A program made the position numbers and the translations under genes. A DNA stretch of 64,000 bases, taken from NCBI RefSeq assembly GCF_900112575.1, contig NZ_FOMH01000004.1:95066-159065 (forward strand). Direction: 5' to 3'. This DNA is from Flavobacterium phragmitis (GTDB lineage Bacteria > Bacteroidota > Bacteroidia > Flavobacteriales > Flavobacteriaceae). Shown here in pieces: positions 24,934-34,490 of the stretch. The notes under the pieces are model-generated. The model saw only the letters and a list, made by a program, of their open reading frames with translations. It ran no database searches and had not been told where the DNA came from. Position 1 is the first letter of the stretch; every line of letters begins with the position of its first letter.

Positions 24934-26028
24934 TTATGCTAATTCTGGCTTCATTCCCAACTCACGTAAATGCTTGAAGTGAGCAATAACAGCACTTCGC
25001 ATTGTTTTGTATTCGTAATAGGGCAGGTTGCATTCCTTTGCAGTTTCTTTTACGATTTTTGCAATTTTGCCGTAATGAATGTGGCTTATATTTGGGAAAA
25101 TATGATGCTCAATTTGATGATTTAATCCGCCAGTGTACCAGTTTACGATTGCATTTTTTGGTGCAAAATTAGTTGTAGTATACAATTGGTGAATAGCCCA
25201 AGTATTATCCATTTCTCCTAAATCATTTGGAGTTGGATTTGTAGTATGATCTACCACGTGTGCCAATTGGAATACAATACTTAAGATTAATCCTGCTGTG
25301 TAGTGCATTGCGAAAAATCCAATAAGTACTTTCCACCATGTAATTCCGATTACCATTGGTAGAACAATCCAAATTGAAACATAGATAAGTTTAGTGATAA
25401 TTAAAGTAGTCCACAGAATTTTAGGATTTTTTGGTTCTCCGTAAGACAATTTTCTTTTTAAATAATTTCTCATCTGCTTAAAATCGGTTGTTAATGCCCA
25501 ATTAAAAGTCAATAAACCGTATAAGAAAACAGAATAATAATGCTGAAAACGATGAAAACGATGCCATTCCGCATGTTCTGTAAATCGGATAATTCTTCCA
25601 GCATCTAAATCTTCGTCATGTCCTGGTATATTAGTATAAGTATGATGCAATACATTATGCTGTACCTGCCAGTTGTACACATTTCCAGCCAAAACATAAA
25701 TGGTTCCGCCCATAAATTTATTAATCCAGCTTTTATTGGAGTAAGAACCATGATTTCCATCATGCATGACGTTCATTCCAACGCCCGCCATTCCAACGCC
25801 CATTACAATTGATAGCAACAGCATTAACCAAAAAGGCATGTCAAGTGTAAGGATTAAAAAATAGGGAGTTAAGAAAACAGCAAATAGAATAACAGCTTTT
25901 AGGTGTAATTTCCAATTTCCGGTTTTCTGAATATTATTTTCCTTGAAGTAATTGTTTACCCGAGAATTAAGTGTTCTGAAGAACTTCAGATTGTCTTGCC
26001 TAGCAAATGTCGGAGCCGTGTTATTCAT
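24934..26028 (-). CDS. Membrane fatty acid desaturase
   Basis: The 364-residue enzyme has the three histidine boxes of di-iron desaturases: HDGNHG near residue 110, HNVLHHTYTN near residue 145 and HQIEHHIFPN near residue 305. Two hydrophobic pairs around them form four membrane helices. Such enzymes introduce double bonds into acyl chains and help adjust membrane fluidity, for example in the cold. The regiospecificity cannot be predicted. A TACCTTTG promoter box lies upstream at 26048-26055. Confidence 0.93.
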   Translation of the reverse strand: MNNTAPTFARQDNLKFFRTLNSRVNNYFKENNIQKTGNWKLHLKAVILFAVFLTPYFLILTLDMPFWLMLLLSIVMGVGMAGVGMNVMHDGNHGSYSNKSWINKFMGGTIYVLAGNVYNWQVQHNVLHHTYTNIPGHDEDLDAGRIIRFTEHAEWHRFHRFQHYYSVFLYGLLTFNWALTTDFKQMRNYLKRKLSYGEPKNPKILWTTLIITKLIYVSIWIVLPMVIGITWWKVLIGFFAMHYTAGLILSIVFQLAHVVDHTTNPTPNDLGEMDNTWAIHQLYTTTNFAPKNAIVNWYTGGLNHQIEHHIFPNISHIHYGKIAKIVKETAKECNLPYYEYKTMRSAVIAHFKHLRELGMKPELA

Positions 26029-26047
26029 AATTAATTTAAATAGTTTT

Positions 26048-26055
26048 CAAAGGTA
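26048..26055 (-). promoter_or_regulatory. Promoter -7 box TACCTTTG for the desaturase
   Basis: Exact TAnnTTTG match on the minus strand, 20 nt before the start codon. Confidence 0.55.
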
Positions 26056-26111
26056 ATTATTATAAATTCTCAATTTGCAAATTTGAGTTAAATATTTCAA
26101 TCGTAAAGTAG

Positions 26112-26119
26112 TACTTTTG
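26112..26119 (+). promoter_or_regulatory. Promoter -7 box TACTTTTG for rsmG
   Basis: Exact TAnnTTTG match, 16 nt before the ATG at 26136. Confidence 0.55.
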
Positions 26120-26135
26120 TTAAAAATTTACAGCA

Positions 26136-26765
26136 ATGGATGAGATATTGAAATATTTTCCCAATTTGACCGATCTTCAAATCGAACAATTTCAAAAATT
26201 AGACTTTTTATACCACGATTGGAACGAGAAAATCAATGTTATTTCTCGTAAAGACATCGATTCATTATATACAAAACACATTTTACATTCGTTAGGAATT
26301 GCTAAAATTATGAAGTTTGAACCTGGAACAACTGTTTTGGATGTTGGAACAGGAGGTGGTTTTCCAGGAATTCCATTGGCAATTCTTTTTCCTGAAACGC
26401 GTTTTTATCTGATTGATGTTATAGCGAAGAAAATAAAAGTAGTGCAAGGAGTTGCAGATGCATTGGAATTAAAGAATGTAAAAGCAGAGCAAAAACGTGC
26501 AGAATTGGTTAAAGGGGATTTTGATTTTATCGTAAGCCGTGCCGTTACCAATATGCCGGATTTTGTTTCTTGGATAAAAGACAAGATTAAGAAACAGCAT
26601 AAACATAAATTGAAAAACGGTATCCTTTATCTAAAAGGCGGTGATTTGACAGAGGAATTAAAAGATTTTCCAAATGCCACCTTATATGATTTGGCAGATC
26701 ATTTTGAAGATGAGTTTTTTGAAACTAAAAAGGTGGTACATCTTCCTTTGAAATTTAAACCTTAA
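26136..26765 (+). CDS. rsmG: 16S rRNA (guanine527-N7)-methyltransferase
   Basis: RsmG methylates G527 of 16S rRNA using S-adenosylmethionine. The 209-residue protein has the characteristic start (QKLDFLYHDWNEKINVISRKDIDSLYTKHILHSL), the SAM motif VLDVGTGGGFPGIPLAI, and FIVSRAVTNMPDFVSW. The C-terminal KKVVHLPLKFKP is usual in Bacteroidota versions. It is divergent from the desaturase and ends in a terminator. Confidence 0.95.
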   Translation: MDEILKYFPNLTDLQIEQFQKLDFLYHDWNEKINVISRKDIDSLYTKHILHSLGIAKIMKFEPGTTVLDVGTGGGFPGIPLAILFPETRFYLIDVIAKKIKVVQGVADALELKNVKAEQKRAELVKGDFDFIVSRAVTNMPDFVSWIKDKIKKQHKHKLKNGILYLKGGDLTEELKDFPNATLYDLADHFEDEFFETKKVVHLPLKFKP

Positions 26766-26773
26766 AAAGAAAC

Positions 26774-26808
26774 AACCCGGCAGATTTTACTCTCCGGGTT
26801 ATTTTTTT
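26774..26808 (+). terminator. Terminator after rsmG
   Basis: AACCCGG (26774-26780) pairs with CCGGGTT (26794-26800) and a T-run follows. Confidence 0.8.
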
Positions 26809-26831
26809 GAATAAATAAAAACTATTAAAAA

Positions 26832-27563
26832 TTAAGAATGTACTCTTGAAAGATTCAAAAATTGGTTTGCCTGATAATTTAAATTGTCAATAAAGCTATG
26901 TATTGCGTTTTTAGATGCTTCAGTAGTAGCCTTAAATTCTGAATCAAAGAAGAAATCACGGCATATTACAGGCTCGTTGGAAGAATCGTATATTTCTTCA
27001 TCTATTTCGTTTAAATCTAAATTTTGATATTCACAAGGATATAAACAAATAAGCTCTATCATAATACGATTAAACCAATGATCAAATACTTTCTTTTTAG
27101 GAGTGACATGACGCACTAATAGTACTAGCCCAATAAGTTCGTTCTGAAGATGATAAGAACCCTTTTTATATAGAGTATCTATCATTCTAACATTCATATG
27201 GGCGATCCAAAGTGCTCCATTAACACAACCTGAAGCTGGAATTTCAAAATCGGTATCAAATAACAATGGATTTGTTTGTTCAGGATTATCAACAGAACAC
27301 CAAAGTGCCTCAATGCGTTTTTGGGTATCGTTTGTATCTTTTGTATATCCAGTAAAGCGCCAATAAATCCATTCTAATAAGGCGGCAGCTAGTCCAACCG
27401 AAGCTTTATGATTTATTTGAGTTAGTAAATTCTCGAGATCTTCATTTTCTTCAAAAGGATCTAATAATTCATTTATTTTCTTTTTATTCCATTTAAAATC
27501 AATAGCGTGTCCAATACTTTTTGATTCTAAAATGACTTTAGGAACATTGTTTAAATTTCTCAT
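26832..27563 (-). CDS. Conserved-looking protein of unknown function
   Basis: The 243-residue product has no signal peptide. It is mostly helical, with moderately hydrophobic stretches (ASVGLAAALLEWIYWRF, ELIGLVLLVRHV) and an acidic C-terminal half (LDLNEIDEEIYDSSNEP). I recognise no family or catalytic motif. A TACATTTG promoter box lies upstream at 27607-27614. Codon use and base composition look like the neighbours, so recent transfer is not suggested. Confidence 0.65.
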   Translation of the reverse strand: MRNLNNVPKVILESKSIGHAIDFKWNKKKINELLDPFEENEDLENLLTQINHKASVGLAAALLEWIYWRFTGYTKDTNDTQKRIEALWCSVDNPEQTNPLLFDTDFEIPASGCVNGALWIAHMNVRMIDTLYKKGSYHLQNELIGLVLLVRHVTPKKKVFDHWFNRIMIELICLYPCEYQNLDLNEIDEEIYDSSNEPVICRDFFFDSEFKATTEASKNAIHSFIDNLNYQANQFLNLSRVHS

Positions 27564-27606
27564 AAGTTTAAAAATGTTTAAATAATACTAATTGATTTTG
27601 GTAGAA

Positions 27607-27614
27607 CAAATGTA
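27607..27614 (-). promoter_or_regulatory. Promoter -7 box TACATTTG for the unknown protein
   Basis: Exact TAnnTTTG match on the minus strand, 44 nt before the start. The rest of the 27564-27894 gap holds only AT-rich sequence and the terminator at 27816-27849. Confidence 0.5.
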
Positions 27615-27815
27615 TTATGATGTTTTTTTTTGAAAAGGAACAAGAGGTTTTAAAAGTATTAAAATAAGTTTTTCTAAGAAGCTATATGGTTGGCAATCAA
27701 TTAAATAGGAAAATTACTACAAAACTGTGTTTGGGTTGTTTTAATGTAGGTAATTTGTTTTTTTATGTCTTGTTACTAAAAAAAAACGGTGTAAAATGAA
27801 TGTGAAAAGAAAAAA

Positions 27816-27849
27816 ATAAAAGCCGAATCTTCAAAAGATTCGGCTTTTT
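27816..27849 (-). terminator. Terminator for pruA
   Basis: AAAAGCCGAATCTT pairs with AAGATTCGGCTTTT around a 3-nt loop, with T-tracts on both strands. It is 46 nt beyond the pruA stop. Confidence 0.88.
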
Positions 27850-27894
27850 ATATTGACAGATTCCAAAATTTGAAATCTAAACTTGAAATAGAAA

Positions 27895-29520
27895 TTATCC
27901 TAAAAATGGATATCTGTAATCTTCTGGAGTTACAAAAGTTTCTTTAATAGTTCTTGGAGAAGCCCAACGTAGTAAGTTTAATGCAGAACCCGCTTTATCA
28001 TTAGTTCCTGAAGCTCTTGCGCCACCAAACGGTTGCATTCCTACAACCGCTCCGGTTGGTTTATCATTGATATAGAAGTTACCTGCGGCATTTTGTAATT
28101 TAGTTGTAGCAACTTCGATAGCATAACGGTCTTGGCTGAAAACAGCTCCAGTTAAAGCATACTCAGAAGTAGTATCAACTAATTCTAAAGCTTCTTCCCA
28201 TTTAGCATCTTCATAAACATAAATTGTGATAACAGGTCCAAACAACTCAGTTTCCATTGTCGTATATTTTGGATTTGTAGTTACAATAACCGTTGGCTCA
28301 ACAAAATACCCAACAGATTTGTCATAATTTCCTCCAACGATAATTTCAGCGTCAGCATCTTTTTTCGCCTGATCGATATAACTAGCTAATTTGTCAAAAG
28401 AACCTTCGTGGATTACTGCTGTAATGAAGTTTCCAAAATCTTCTGGAGAACCCATTTTCATAGATTTCACATCAGCAATTAATTGTTCTTTTACAGCTGG
28501 CCATAAACTTTGTGGGATATAAGCTCTAGAAGCAGCAGAACATTTTTGACCTTGGAATTCAAAAGCACCACGAGTAATTCCTGTAACGACTTGTTTTACG
28601 TTTGCACTTGGGTGTGCAATGATGAAATCTTTACCTCCAGTCTCTCCAACGATTCTTGGATACGTTTTATAATTGTGGATGTTTGCACCAATTTTAGCCC
28701 AGATATCTTTGAATACGTGAGTTGAACCTGTAAAGTGAACACCAGCAAAATCACGGCTTGCCAAAACAGTATCTGTAATCATTAAAGCATCTCCGAAAAC
28801 TACGTTGATAACACCGTCTGGAACTCCAGCTTCTTTGAAAACGTCGATGATAACTTTGGCAGAAAATACTTGGCTGTCACTTGGTTTCCAAACTACAACG
28901 TTACCCATCATAGCGGCACTTGCAGGAAGGTTAGCTGCGATAGCAGTAAAGTTAAATGGAGTAATAGCGTAAACAAAACCTTCTAGTGGTCTGTATTCTA
29001 CACGATTCCAAACAGAAGAATCTGATTTTGGCTGATCGTTGTAGATTTGAGTCATAAACTCAACATTATATCTTAAGAAGTCGATTAATTCGCAAGAAGA
29101 ATCAATTTCTGCTTGGTGGATATTTTTAGATTGACCAATCATTGTAGCAGCGTTGATACGAGCTCTGTATGGTCCAGCGATAAGTTCGGCAGCTTTTAAG
29201 AAAATAGCAGCACGTTGTTCCCATGCCATGTTTGCCCATGCTTTTCTTGCTTCAAGTGCATTAGCAATCGCTTTTTCAATATGTTGCTTTTCAGCTAAGT
29301 GGTATTTTCCAACGATATGTTTGTGATCGTGTGGAGCAGTAATGTTTCTTGTATTTCCAGTTCTGATTTCTTCGTTTCCAATATATAAAGGAACGTCAAT
29401 TTGAGAATTCCACATCGTGGTATAAGCCGCTTGAACCGCTGCTTTTTCTGGTGAGTTCGGTGCGTATCCTTTTACAGGCTCGTTTACCGCTTTTGGTACA
29501 TGAAAAAATCCTTTAAGCAT
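27895..29520 (-). CDS. pruA: L-glutamate gamma-semialdehyde dehydrogenase (P5C dehydrogenase)
   Basis: PruA oxidises glutamate semialdehyde to glutamate in proline breakdown, with NAD. The 541-residue length and sequence fit the monofunctional P5CDH of Bacteroidota. Motifs are FTGSTHVFKDIW, the general-base region IVGETGGKDFI, the nucleophile cysteine in FEFQGQKCSAASRAYIP, and the end region FYINDKPTGAVVGMQPFGGARASG. No proline dehydrogenase gene is in the window. A promoter box TACTTTTG lies at 29594-29601. Confidence 0.95.
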   Translation of the reverse strand: MLKGFFHVPKAVNEPVKGYAPNSPEKAAVQAAYTTMWNSQIDVPLYIGNEEIRTGNTRNITAPHDHKHIVGKYHLAEKQHIEKAIANALEARKAWANMAWEQRAAIFLKAAELIAGPYRARINAATMIGQSKNIHQAEIDSSCELIDFLRYNVEFMTQIYNDQPKSDSSVWNRVEYRPLEGFVYAITPFNFTAIAANLPASAAMMGNVVVWKPSDSQVFSAKVIIDVFKEAGVPDGVINVVFGDALMITDTVLASRDFAGVHFTGSTHVFKDIWAKIGANIHNYKTYPRIVGETGGKDFIIAHPSANVKQVVTGITRGAFEFQGQKCSAASRAYIPQSLWPAVKEQLIADVKSMKMGSPEDFGNFITAVIHEGSFDKLASYIDQAKKDADAEIIVGGNYDKSVGYFVEPTVIVTTNPKYTTMETELFGPVITIYVYEDAKWEEALELVDTTSEYALTGAVFSQDRYAIEVATTKLQNAAGNFYINDKPTGAVVGMQPFGGARASGTNDKAGSALNLLRWASPRTIKETFVTPEDYRYPFLG

Positions 29521-29593
29521 GTTATTTAAAATTAGATTATTAGATAATTTATAGTTAGAAAATTTGATTTGTTACGAATAATCTAACGCTGCA

Positions 29594-29601
29594 CAAAAGT
29601 A
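29594..29601 (-). promoter_or_regulatory. Promoter -7 box TACTTTTG for pruA
   Basis: Exact TAnnTTTG match on the minus strand, 74 nt before the start codon. Confidence 0.5.
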
Positions 29602-29675
29602 CAAAGGATAAATTAATAAATTGATAATTTTATGATTAAGATAACGATAAAAAGAATCGTGCTAAAGCGATGTCT

Positions 29676-30062
29676 TTAATTTAAAGCAAAAGGAGCGCAC
29701 ATCCTAAAAGTAGGAACAATTACTTTGAATGTTTTTGTGGTAGTAAAGTTGATCATATTAAAATGACCTTTCATAGCACCGTAAGGAGATGATAATAAAC
29801 AACCGGAACTATAAGTGTGATTTTCTCCCGGTTTTAAAACTGGTTTTTTTCCAATTACGCCTTCACCATCTACTACTTCTAGATCGTTTAGAGAATCAAA
29901 AATTTCCCAGTGACGTGAAGTTAACTGCACAGAATCTTTACTGTGGTTTTCAATCGTAACTACATAACTAAAAGCAAAGTGAATCTTGTAGTTCTTGAAG
30001 TAAGTACCTTCAAAACTAGTCAAAACAGATATTTTTATGCCTCGTGTAATTTGAGAAACCAT
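29676..30062 (-). CDS. apaG: ApaG-domain protein
   Basis: The 128-residue protein matches ApaG, a fibronectin-III-like beta-sandwich. It has FAFSYVVTIENHSKDSVQLTSRHWEIFDS, then VDGEGVIGKKPVLKPGENHTYSSGC and GAMKGHFNMIN, all diagnostic. ApaG has been linked to cobalt/magnesium tolerance and to diadenosine tetraphosphate metabolism, but its molecular activity is unsettled. The promoter box TAACTTTG is at 30096-30103. Confidence 0.93.
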   Translation of the reverse strand: MVSQITRGIKISVLTSFEGTYFKNYKIHFAFSYVVTIENHSKDSVQLTSRHWEIFDSLNDLEVVDGEGVIGKKPVLKPGENHTYSSGCLLSSPYGAMKGHFNMINFTTTKTFKVIVPTFRMCAPFALN

Positions 30063-30095
30063 ACTAACGCAGTATATATGTGGTTGTTATAGTGG

Positions 30096-30103
30096 CAAAG
30101 TTA
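30096..30103 (-). promoter_or_regulatory. Promoter -7 box TAACTTTG for apaG
   Basis: Exact TAnnTTTG match on the minus strand, 33 nt before the start codon. Confidence 0.6.
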
Positions 30104-30141
30104 AGAAAAAAAATCGTTTAATCTAGAACCTTAACATTGTT

Positions 30142-31401
30142 TTAATTGACTATATTGATAGAGTTTGCATTTCCTTTACCAATAACGCGCTGATAACGAT
30201 CTGTTGCCTCTTTATAATAAACCAGAATGGTGTACTCGTTTTCAGTCTGATAAAAGTTTCCGTCAATAGCATTTTCGTTGTCAATAACGCCTTTTTTGTC
30301 GGCAACAGTAAACTGGAAATTAGTGAATCCCTGCTTGATCATAATGGCTTTTTCGAAAACGGCTTTATCAGTGTTGTAATCCATTTTATATTCTGGCGAA
30401 AGACTATAATTGTTAAACATTCCAGTAATGTAAATGTCTTTGTTTAATCGGAATGCTGGAGCAGATAAAGTGAAATAAACCCAAGCATAATCGGCTTCAA
30501 TGTCATTATTTGATGCATTGATGTTCTTGACAACAAAGTTTCCGTTGACATCTTCATAATTCGTATAAATCTGATTGCCTCTTGCAGCATTAGTATACAA
30601 ATGAGCATTATAAATATCGCCGTTAGAACCTACTTTAGCAACATTGTTACTGGCGGCCCGAATGTCTTTGTTTTCAAAATATAAAAATTCATTTCCGCCC
30701 CAAAACTGAGTTTCTTTATCGTATTTATAAACCAGTTGATTGCCAATAGTATATTGTGGTACAATATTTTTTATTGCTGTATTAAAATTTCCATTTTGTA
30801 ATAAAAGAACTTTTACATTCTGTAAAGGAGTCTGAAATGCTATATCATTAGATAAAATCGCAAAATCTAAATTTTGTTTGTAATCAATGTTGCTCAGGTT
30901 TCGGCTTCTTTTTACTTGAGCGGTTACGGTTGAATGATTTTCGTATAAAATAAACTTTCTTGAAAGTACTAATTCTCGGTCTTCATTTAGAATTCGTAGC
31001 ATATAATTTCCGGAAAGCTTCAATTGTGTTGTAAACTGATTTGGAAAAGAAAGTCTGTAATGCGAATAAATCTGAAGTGTATTAAAGGAATTAGAGTAAT
31101 CATTAATTCTTTGATTATCTAAACCGTTAATATAATCTATTTTCGGAATAGCAGTTGGCTTCCAGTCATAGTCACAATGAAGAATTTCATAATAGTAATT
31201 GGCTTCATTACCAAATAAATCATCAAACTGAAAAGCAAACGAAGAACCTAATTCAAAAATAGGAACTACATTGCTTCCGTTTTGAACAAAAGAAACGGTT
31301 TTAATATTATAAGGAGGTTCAACCTCGTTTTGTATTTGCTGAGCAGTTATCGAACTATAGAAGAAAAAAAATAAAAGGCTCTGATATAAAAATTTTGACA
31401 T
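30142..31401 (-). CDS. Exported DUF5103 protein
   Basis: From the Met at 31401 (MSKFLYQSLLFFFFYSSITAQ) the protein has a good signal peptide and 419 residues; the ORF extends 11 residues further without improving it. The sequence matches the DUF5103 family of Bacteroidota. It has an Ig-like first half with YYYEILHCDYDWKPTAIPKIDYINGLDNQRIND and a second half with VYFTLSAPAFRLNKDIYITGMFNNY, which resembles a starch-binding-like sandwich. The function is unknown. Confidence 0.85.
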   Translation of the reverse strand: MSKFLYQSLLFFFFYSSITAQQIQNEVEPPYNIKTVSFVQNGSNVVPIFELGSSFAFQFDDLFGNEANYYYEILHCDYDWKPTAIPKIDYINGLDNQRINDYSNSFNTLQIYSHYRLSFPNQFTTQLKLSGNYMLRILNEDRELVLSRKFILYENHSTVTAQVKRSRNLSNIDYKQNLDFAILSNDIAFQTPLQNVKVLLLQNGNFNTAIKNIVPQYTIGNQLVYKYDKETQFWGGNEFLYFENKDIRAASNNVAKVGSNGDIYNAHLYTNAARGNQIYTNYEDVNGNFVVKNINASNNDIEADYAWVYFTLSAPAFRLNKDIYITGMFNNYSLSPEYKMDYNTDKAVFEKAIMIKQGFTNFQFTVADKKGVIDNENAIDGNFYQTENEYTILVYYKEATDRYQRVIGKGNANSINIVN

Positions 31402-31476
31402 CCCATTTATGTTGTAAGATTGTAAATATAACAATTTTATACAACGAAAAACAGTCGGATTTATTGGTTTAACTTA

Positions 31477-34377
31477 TTAAGAGTTCAAGATGTATTCTAG
31501 ATTGGCTTCAATTTCATCATTAATATAACTTTCTTCTAAAAGTGAATCAGACAACAGTTTTTTGTTTTCCTGTAGTTTGATGATTTTTTCTTCAACCGTA
31601 TTTTTAGAAATAAAACGAACCACATTTACTTTGTTCAATTGTCCAATCCTGTGTGCTCGTCCAACTCCTTGTTTTTCGGCAAAAGGATTCCACCATGGAT
31701 CTAAAAATAAAACGTAAGAAGCTTTCGTAATATTTAAACCAACGCCTCCCGCTTTCAGCGAAATGAAAAATAACAATGGTTCTTCTTTTTCCTGAAATAC
31801 TTTTACCTGTTGTTCTCTTTTATTGGCTGGAGTTTCTCCCGTAATTTCACAATATTGGATTTTGTTTTCCTTGCACCAGTCTGTGTAAAATCCAAGATTG
31901 GTTACAAATGAACTGAAAATAATGACCTTTTGTTTTTCGTGGACTAAAGTTTCCAGATAATTGGTAACCGCAATATACTTCCCGGAATCAATTTCAGATT
32001 CCTGATCAACCATTTTCGGGTGGTTACTCAATTGTCTCAGTTTCATCAACGTATTGATAATACTAATTTTATCCGGACTTGAGCCATCTGTTTTGAGTAA
32101 AAAGTTACGGGCTTTCGATTTTTCTTTTTCGTATAATTTCTCCTGTTCAGGATCCATTTCGCAGTAGTAAATCTGCTCTGATAATTCAGGTAAATCTTTT
32201 AAAACCTGTTCTTTTGTTCTTCGTAAAATGTAAGGTTGAACAAGAGTTTTTAATTCTGATAAAATAGTTTCATCCTGTCTTTTTTCAATTGGAGTTTTAA
32301 AATTGTCCATGAAAAATTTATAATTCCCCAAAATATCCGGATTTATAAACTGCATTTGCGACCATAAATCGTCAAGCGAATTTTCTATCGGCGTACCACT
32401 TAATGCAATTTTATGAGCCGTACTGATTTTATTTATCGCTTTGAAAATCTTCGAATCTTTGTTTTTAATGTATTGACTTTCGTCTAAGATCAAATAACGG
32501 AAATCGTATTTTTCTAAAACAGCAATATCACGGTGAACAATACTGTAACTCGTAAAAATCAAATCGGTTGTAGCTAATCTGCTTGCTAATTGTTTTCTGT
32601 CATTCCCCACATATTGCATTTTTGAAAAATGCGGAGTGAATTTCAATGATTCATTGTACCAGTTAAAAACTAAGGAAGAAGGCAAAACAATCAACGTTTT
32701 GAGCGGTTCTCTTTCTATTGTAGTTTCGTTCGAAAACAAATCAAAGTTGGTAGTTTTAGTTGTGAAACCTAGTTGTTCTTGCACCGCAACCAAAACCGCT
32801 AAAGTCTGCAATGTTTTTCCAAGTCCCATATCATCGGCCAAGCAAGCGCCTAAATTGGAATTGAAATGTCCTAAAAGCCATTGAACGCCTTCAATCTGGT
32901 ACGGCCTTAAAGTAGCTTTCAGTAAATCTGAAGCTTTGTATTCGGCTTTATGAGTTACATCGTCTTTAATTTCCGGAATAGCATCCAAAGCAGTAAAGTT
33001 GCTTTTTCGCAAAAGAAGATTTCCATTTTCTGTTTTGGCTAATTTTGCCAGCGAACTGTATTTGCTAAACCATTCCAGCGGAATCAGAAAATAGTTTCCG
33101 TCAGGCAATTGGAAAAGTCTTTCTTTGCTTTTTATGTTTGGAATAATTTCGCTGAAATTAATTTTATACGTTCCAATCGTAATGATGATTTTAATATCAA
33201 ACCAATCTCCAGCAGTTTCTTTGGAAGCTGAAACAACATAATTTTCAGTAATAATTTCTTTGCTTTCGGCTTTCAGATTTTCAATTGTAAAACCTAAGCT
33301 TTCCAGTTCTTCTTTATGATCAATAATAAATTGGATATTGATGTAAGGATCCGGATTTTCGGTTTCAGAATCCAATCCGTAAAATTCATTTTTGATTATG
33401 GTTAAACCGAGTTCTGCTAATTTATCAGTATAAAAAATTTCTTCAGAACTTCTTTTAAACTGAATTATTTTAGGCTGATTGGCAATGCTGAAATCTACAA
33501 ACGAATGCGTTTTTTTGGTTTTGGAAGCATCAAAAGTATAACCATCATAATCAAAATAAAGATTAAGATAGTAACAGTTTTTAAAGAAATCATGAACCGG
33601 CTGAATCGCACAGGAGATAATTTTATCTCGACTTTCGACCTCAAAACCTGTCGATTCAATATCTATTTTTTTAGCGATTTCCGGAATAAAACTTTTGAAA
33701 TAATCATCAACTAATTTTGATGGTATTTCAATTGATTTTTTCTTTAAAAAAGGCATCAGTTTTTTAGCGTTAAGAGCTGTTAACTGGCCTAATTTTTTAT
33801 CGATAATCAGCCAGCCTGGTTCGTCTAAAAGAATATCTACTTTTTTATCCATAGGTAAAAAGGCTGTTTCGTTTTCTTTTAGAGAAAGGGTATAGGTAAT
33901 TCCTTCGTCGTGTTTGTCGAATTGAATCTGAGGTTCAAAATAAAGCGGACTAACATCTACTCGTGAACGATAAAAATCTTTTTCTGGTCCGAGATTTAAT
34001 GACAACGGAAATTGCTCTTTTACAATTAAATCGTAAAAGGACCCAAGATGAAATTTTAAATGCTGACGAATCGCAAAATCAATTTTGGAATCTTTTTGCA
34101 AATCAGCAATCGTCTTAGCTGATTTGATTTTGGCGCTGAATTTCTTAAAGATAAATTCAGGTTTTAAAGACTCACAAGCCGTCAGAATTTTTTTTGAATT
34201 AGAATCCAAATTATCGTAAACAATCCCGAAGCTTTGCATTACGCCGGGACTTGCTTTTTTATCCAGATATTTAATTTCATCAGTATGCTCAACAATGTAG
34301 GCGGTTGGAATATAAGTGTTGAGGTTTTTTTCTAAACTGATGTCAAAGCAAAATTGAAATGATTTTGTAGGTTCCAA
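31477..34377 (-). CDS. SNF2-family DEAD/DEAH-box helicase
   Basis: The 966-residue protein has a long N-terminal region (about 1-470) without clear motifs, then a Swi2/Snf2 ATPase. Helicase motifs run in order: Walker A DDMGLGKT with the catalytic Lys (about residue 520), the LIVLPSSLVFNW Ia region, the DESQ Walker B box, LSGTPIENSLDDLWSQ, IIFSSFVTNL, and KAGGVGLNITKASYVLFLDPWWNPFAEKQGVGRAHRIGQ. It is a dsDNA translocase of the HepA/RapA-like bacterial group. Likely roles are remodelling of transcription or DNA complexes; nothing nearby suggests a defence system. Confidence 0.92.
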   Translation of the reverse strand: MEPTKSFQFCFDISLEKNLNTYIPTAYIVEHTDEIKYLDKKASPGVMQSFGIVYDNLDSNSKKILTACESLKPEFIFKKFSAKIKSAKTIADLQKDSKIDFAIRQHLKFHLGSFYDLIVKEQFPLSLNLGPEKDFYRSRVDVSPLYFEPQIQFDKHDEGITYTLSLKENETAFLPMDKKVDILLDEPGWLIIDKKLGQLTALNAKKLMPFLKKKSIEIPSKLVDDYFKSFIPEIAKKIDIESTGFEVESRDKIISCAIQPVHDFFKNCYYLNLYFDYDGYTFDASKTKKTHSFVDFSIANQPKIIQFKRSSEEIFYTDKLAELGLTIIKNEFYGLDSETENPDPYINIQFIIDHKEELESLGFTIENLKAESKEIITENYVVSASKETAGDWFDIKIIITIGTYKINFSEIIPNIKSKERLFQLPDGNYFLIPLEWFSKYSSLAKLAKTENGNLLLRKSNFTALDAIPEIKDDVTHKAEYKASDLLKATLRPYQIEGVQWLLGHFNSNLGACLADDMGLGKTLQTLAVLVAVQEQLGFTTKTTNFDLFSNETTIEREPLKTLIVLPSSLVFNWYNESLKFTPHFSKMQYVGNDRKQLASRLATTDLIFTSYSIVHRDIAVLEKYDFRYLILDESQYIKNKDSKIFKAINKISTAHKIALSGTPIENSLDDLWSQMQFINPDILGNYKFFMDNFKTPIEKRQDETILSELKTLVQPYILRRTKEQVLKDLPELSEQIYYCEMDPEQEKLYEKEKSKARNFLLKTDGSSPDKISIINTLMKLRQLSNHPKMVDQESEIDSGKYIAVTNYLETLVHEKQKVIIFSSFVTNLGFYTDWCKENKIQYCEITGETPANKREQQVKVFQEKEEPLLFFISLKAGGVGLNITKASYVLFLDPWWNPFAEKQGVGRAHRIGQLNKVNVVRFISKNTVEEKIIKLQENKKLLSDSLLEESYINDEIEANLEYILNS

Positions 34378-34421
34378 GATTTGAGTTTTAGTTGGCGTGT
34401 AATTTGGGTAGCAATTTAAAA

Positions 34422-34465
34422 TTTAAAAAGTTTTCAAAATAGGGCAATTCTGAAAACTTTTTAAA
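34422..34465 (-). terminator. Long hairpin after the methyltransferase gene
   Basis: TTTAAAAAGTTTTCA (34422-34436) pairs perfectly with TGAAAACTTTTTAAA (34451-34465). It lies between the methyltransferase stop and the helicase start and probably terminates the former. Confidence 0.7.
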
Positions 34466-34490
34466 TGAACTTATATGGTAGAAAACTAAT

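Noticed and set aside
30104..30130. TTTAATCTAGAACCTTAA near the apaG promoter as a third YceI/pirin-type operator
   Set aside because: The half-sites do not match the dyad, and the distance to the promoter box differs from the 22 nt seen at the two good sites.
31477..34377. SNF2 helicase as part of a defence system
   Set aside because: Neighbours are DUF5103 and a methyltransferase of non-DNA type; no nuclease, Sir2 or other defence partner is next to it.
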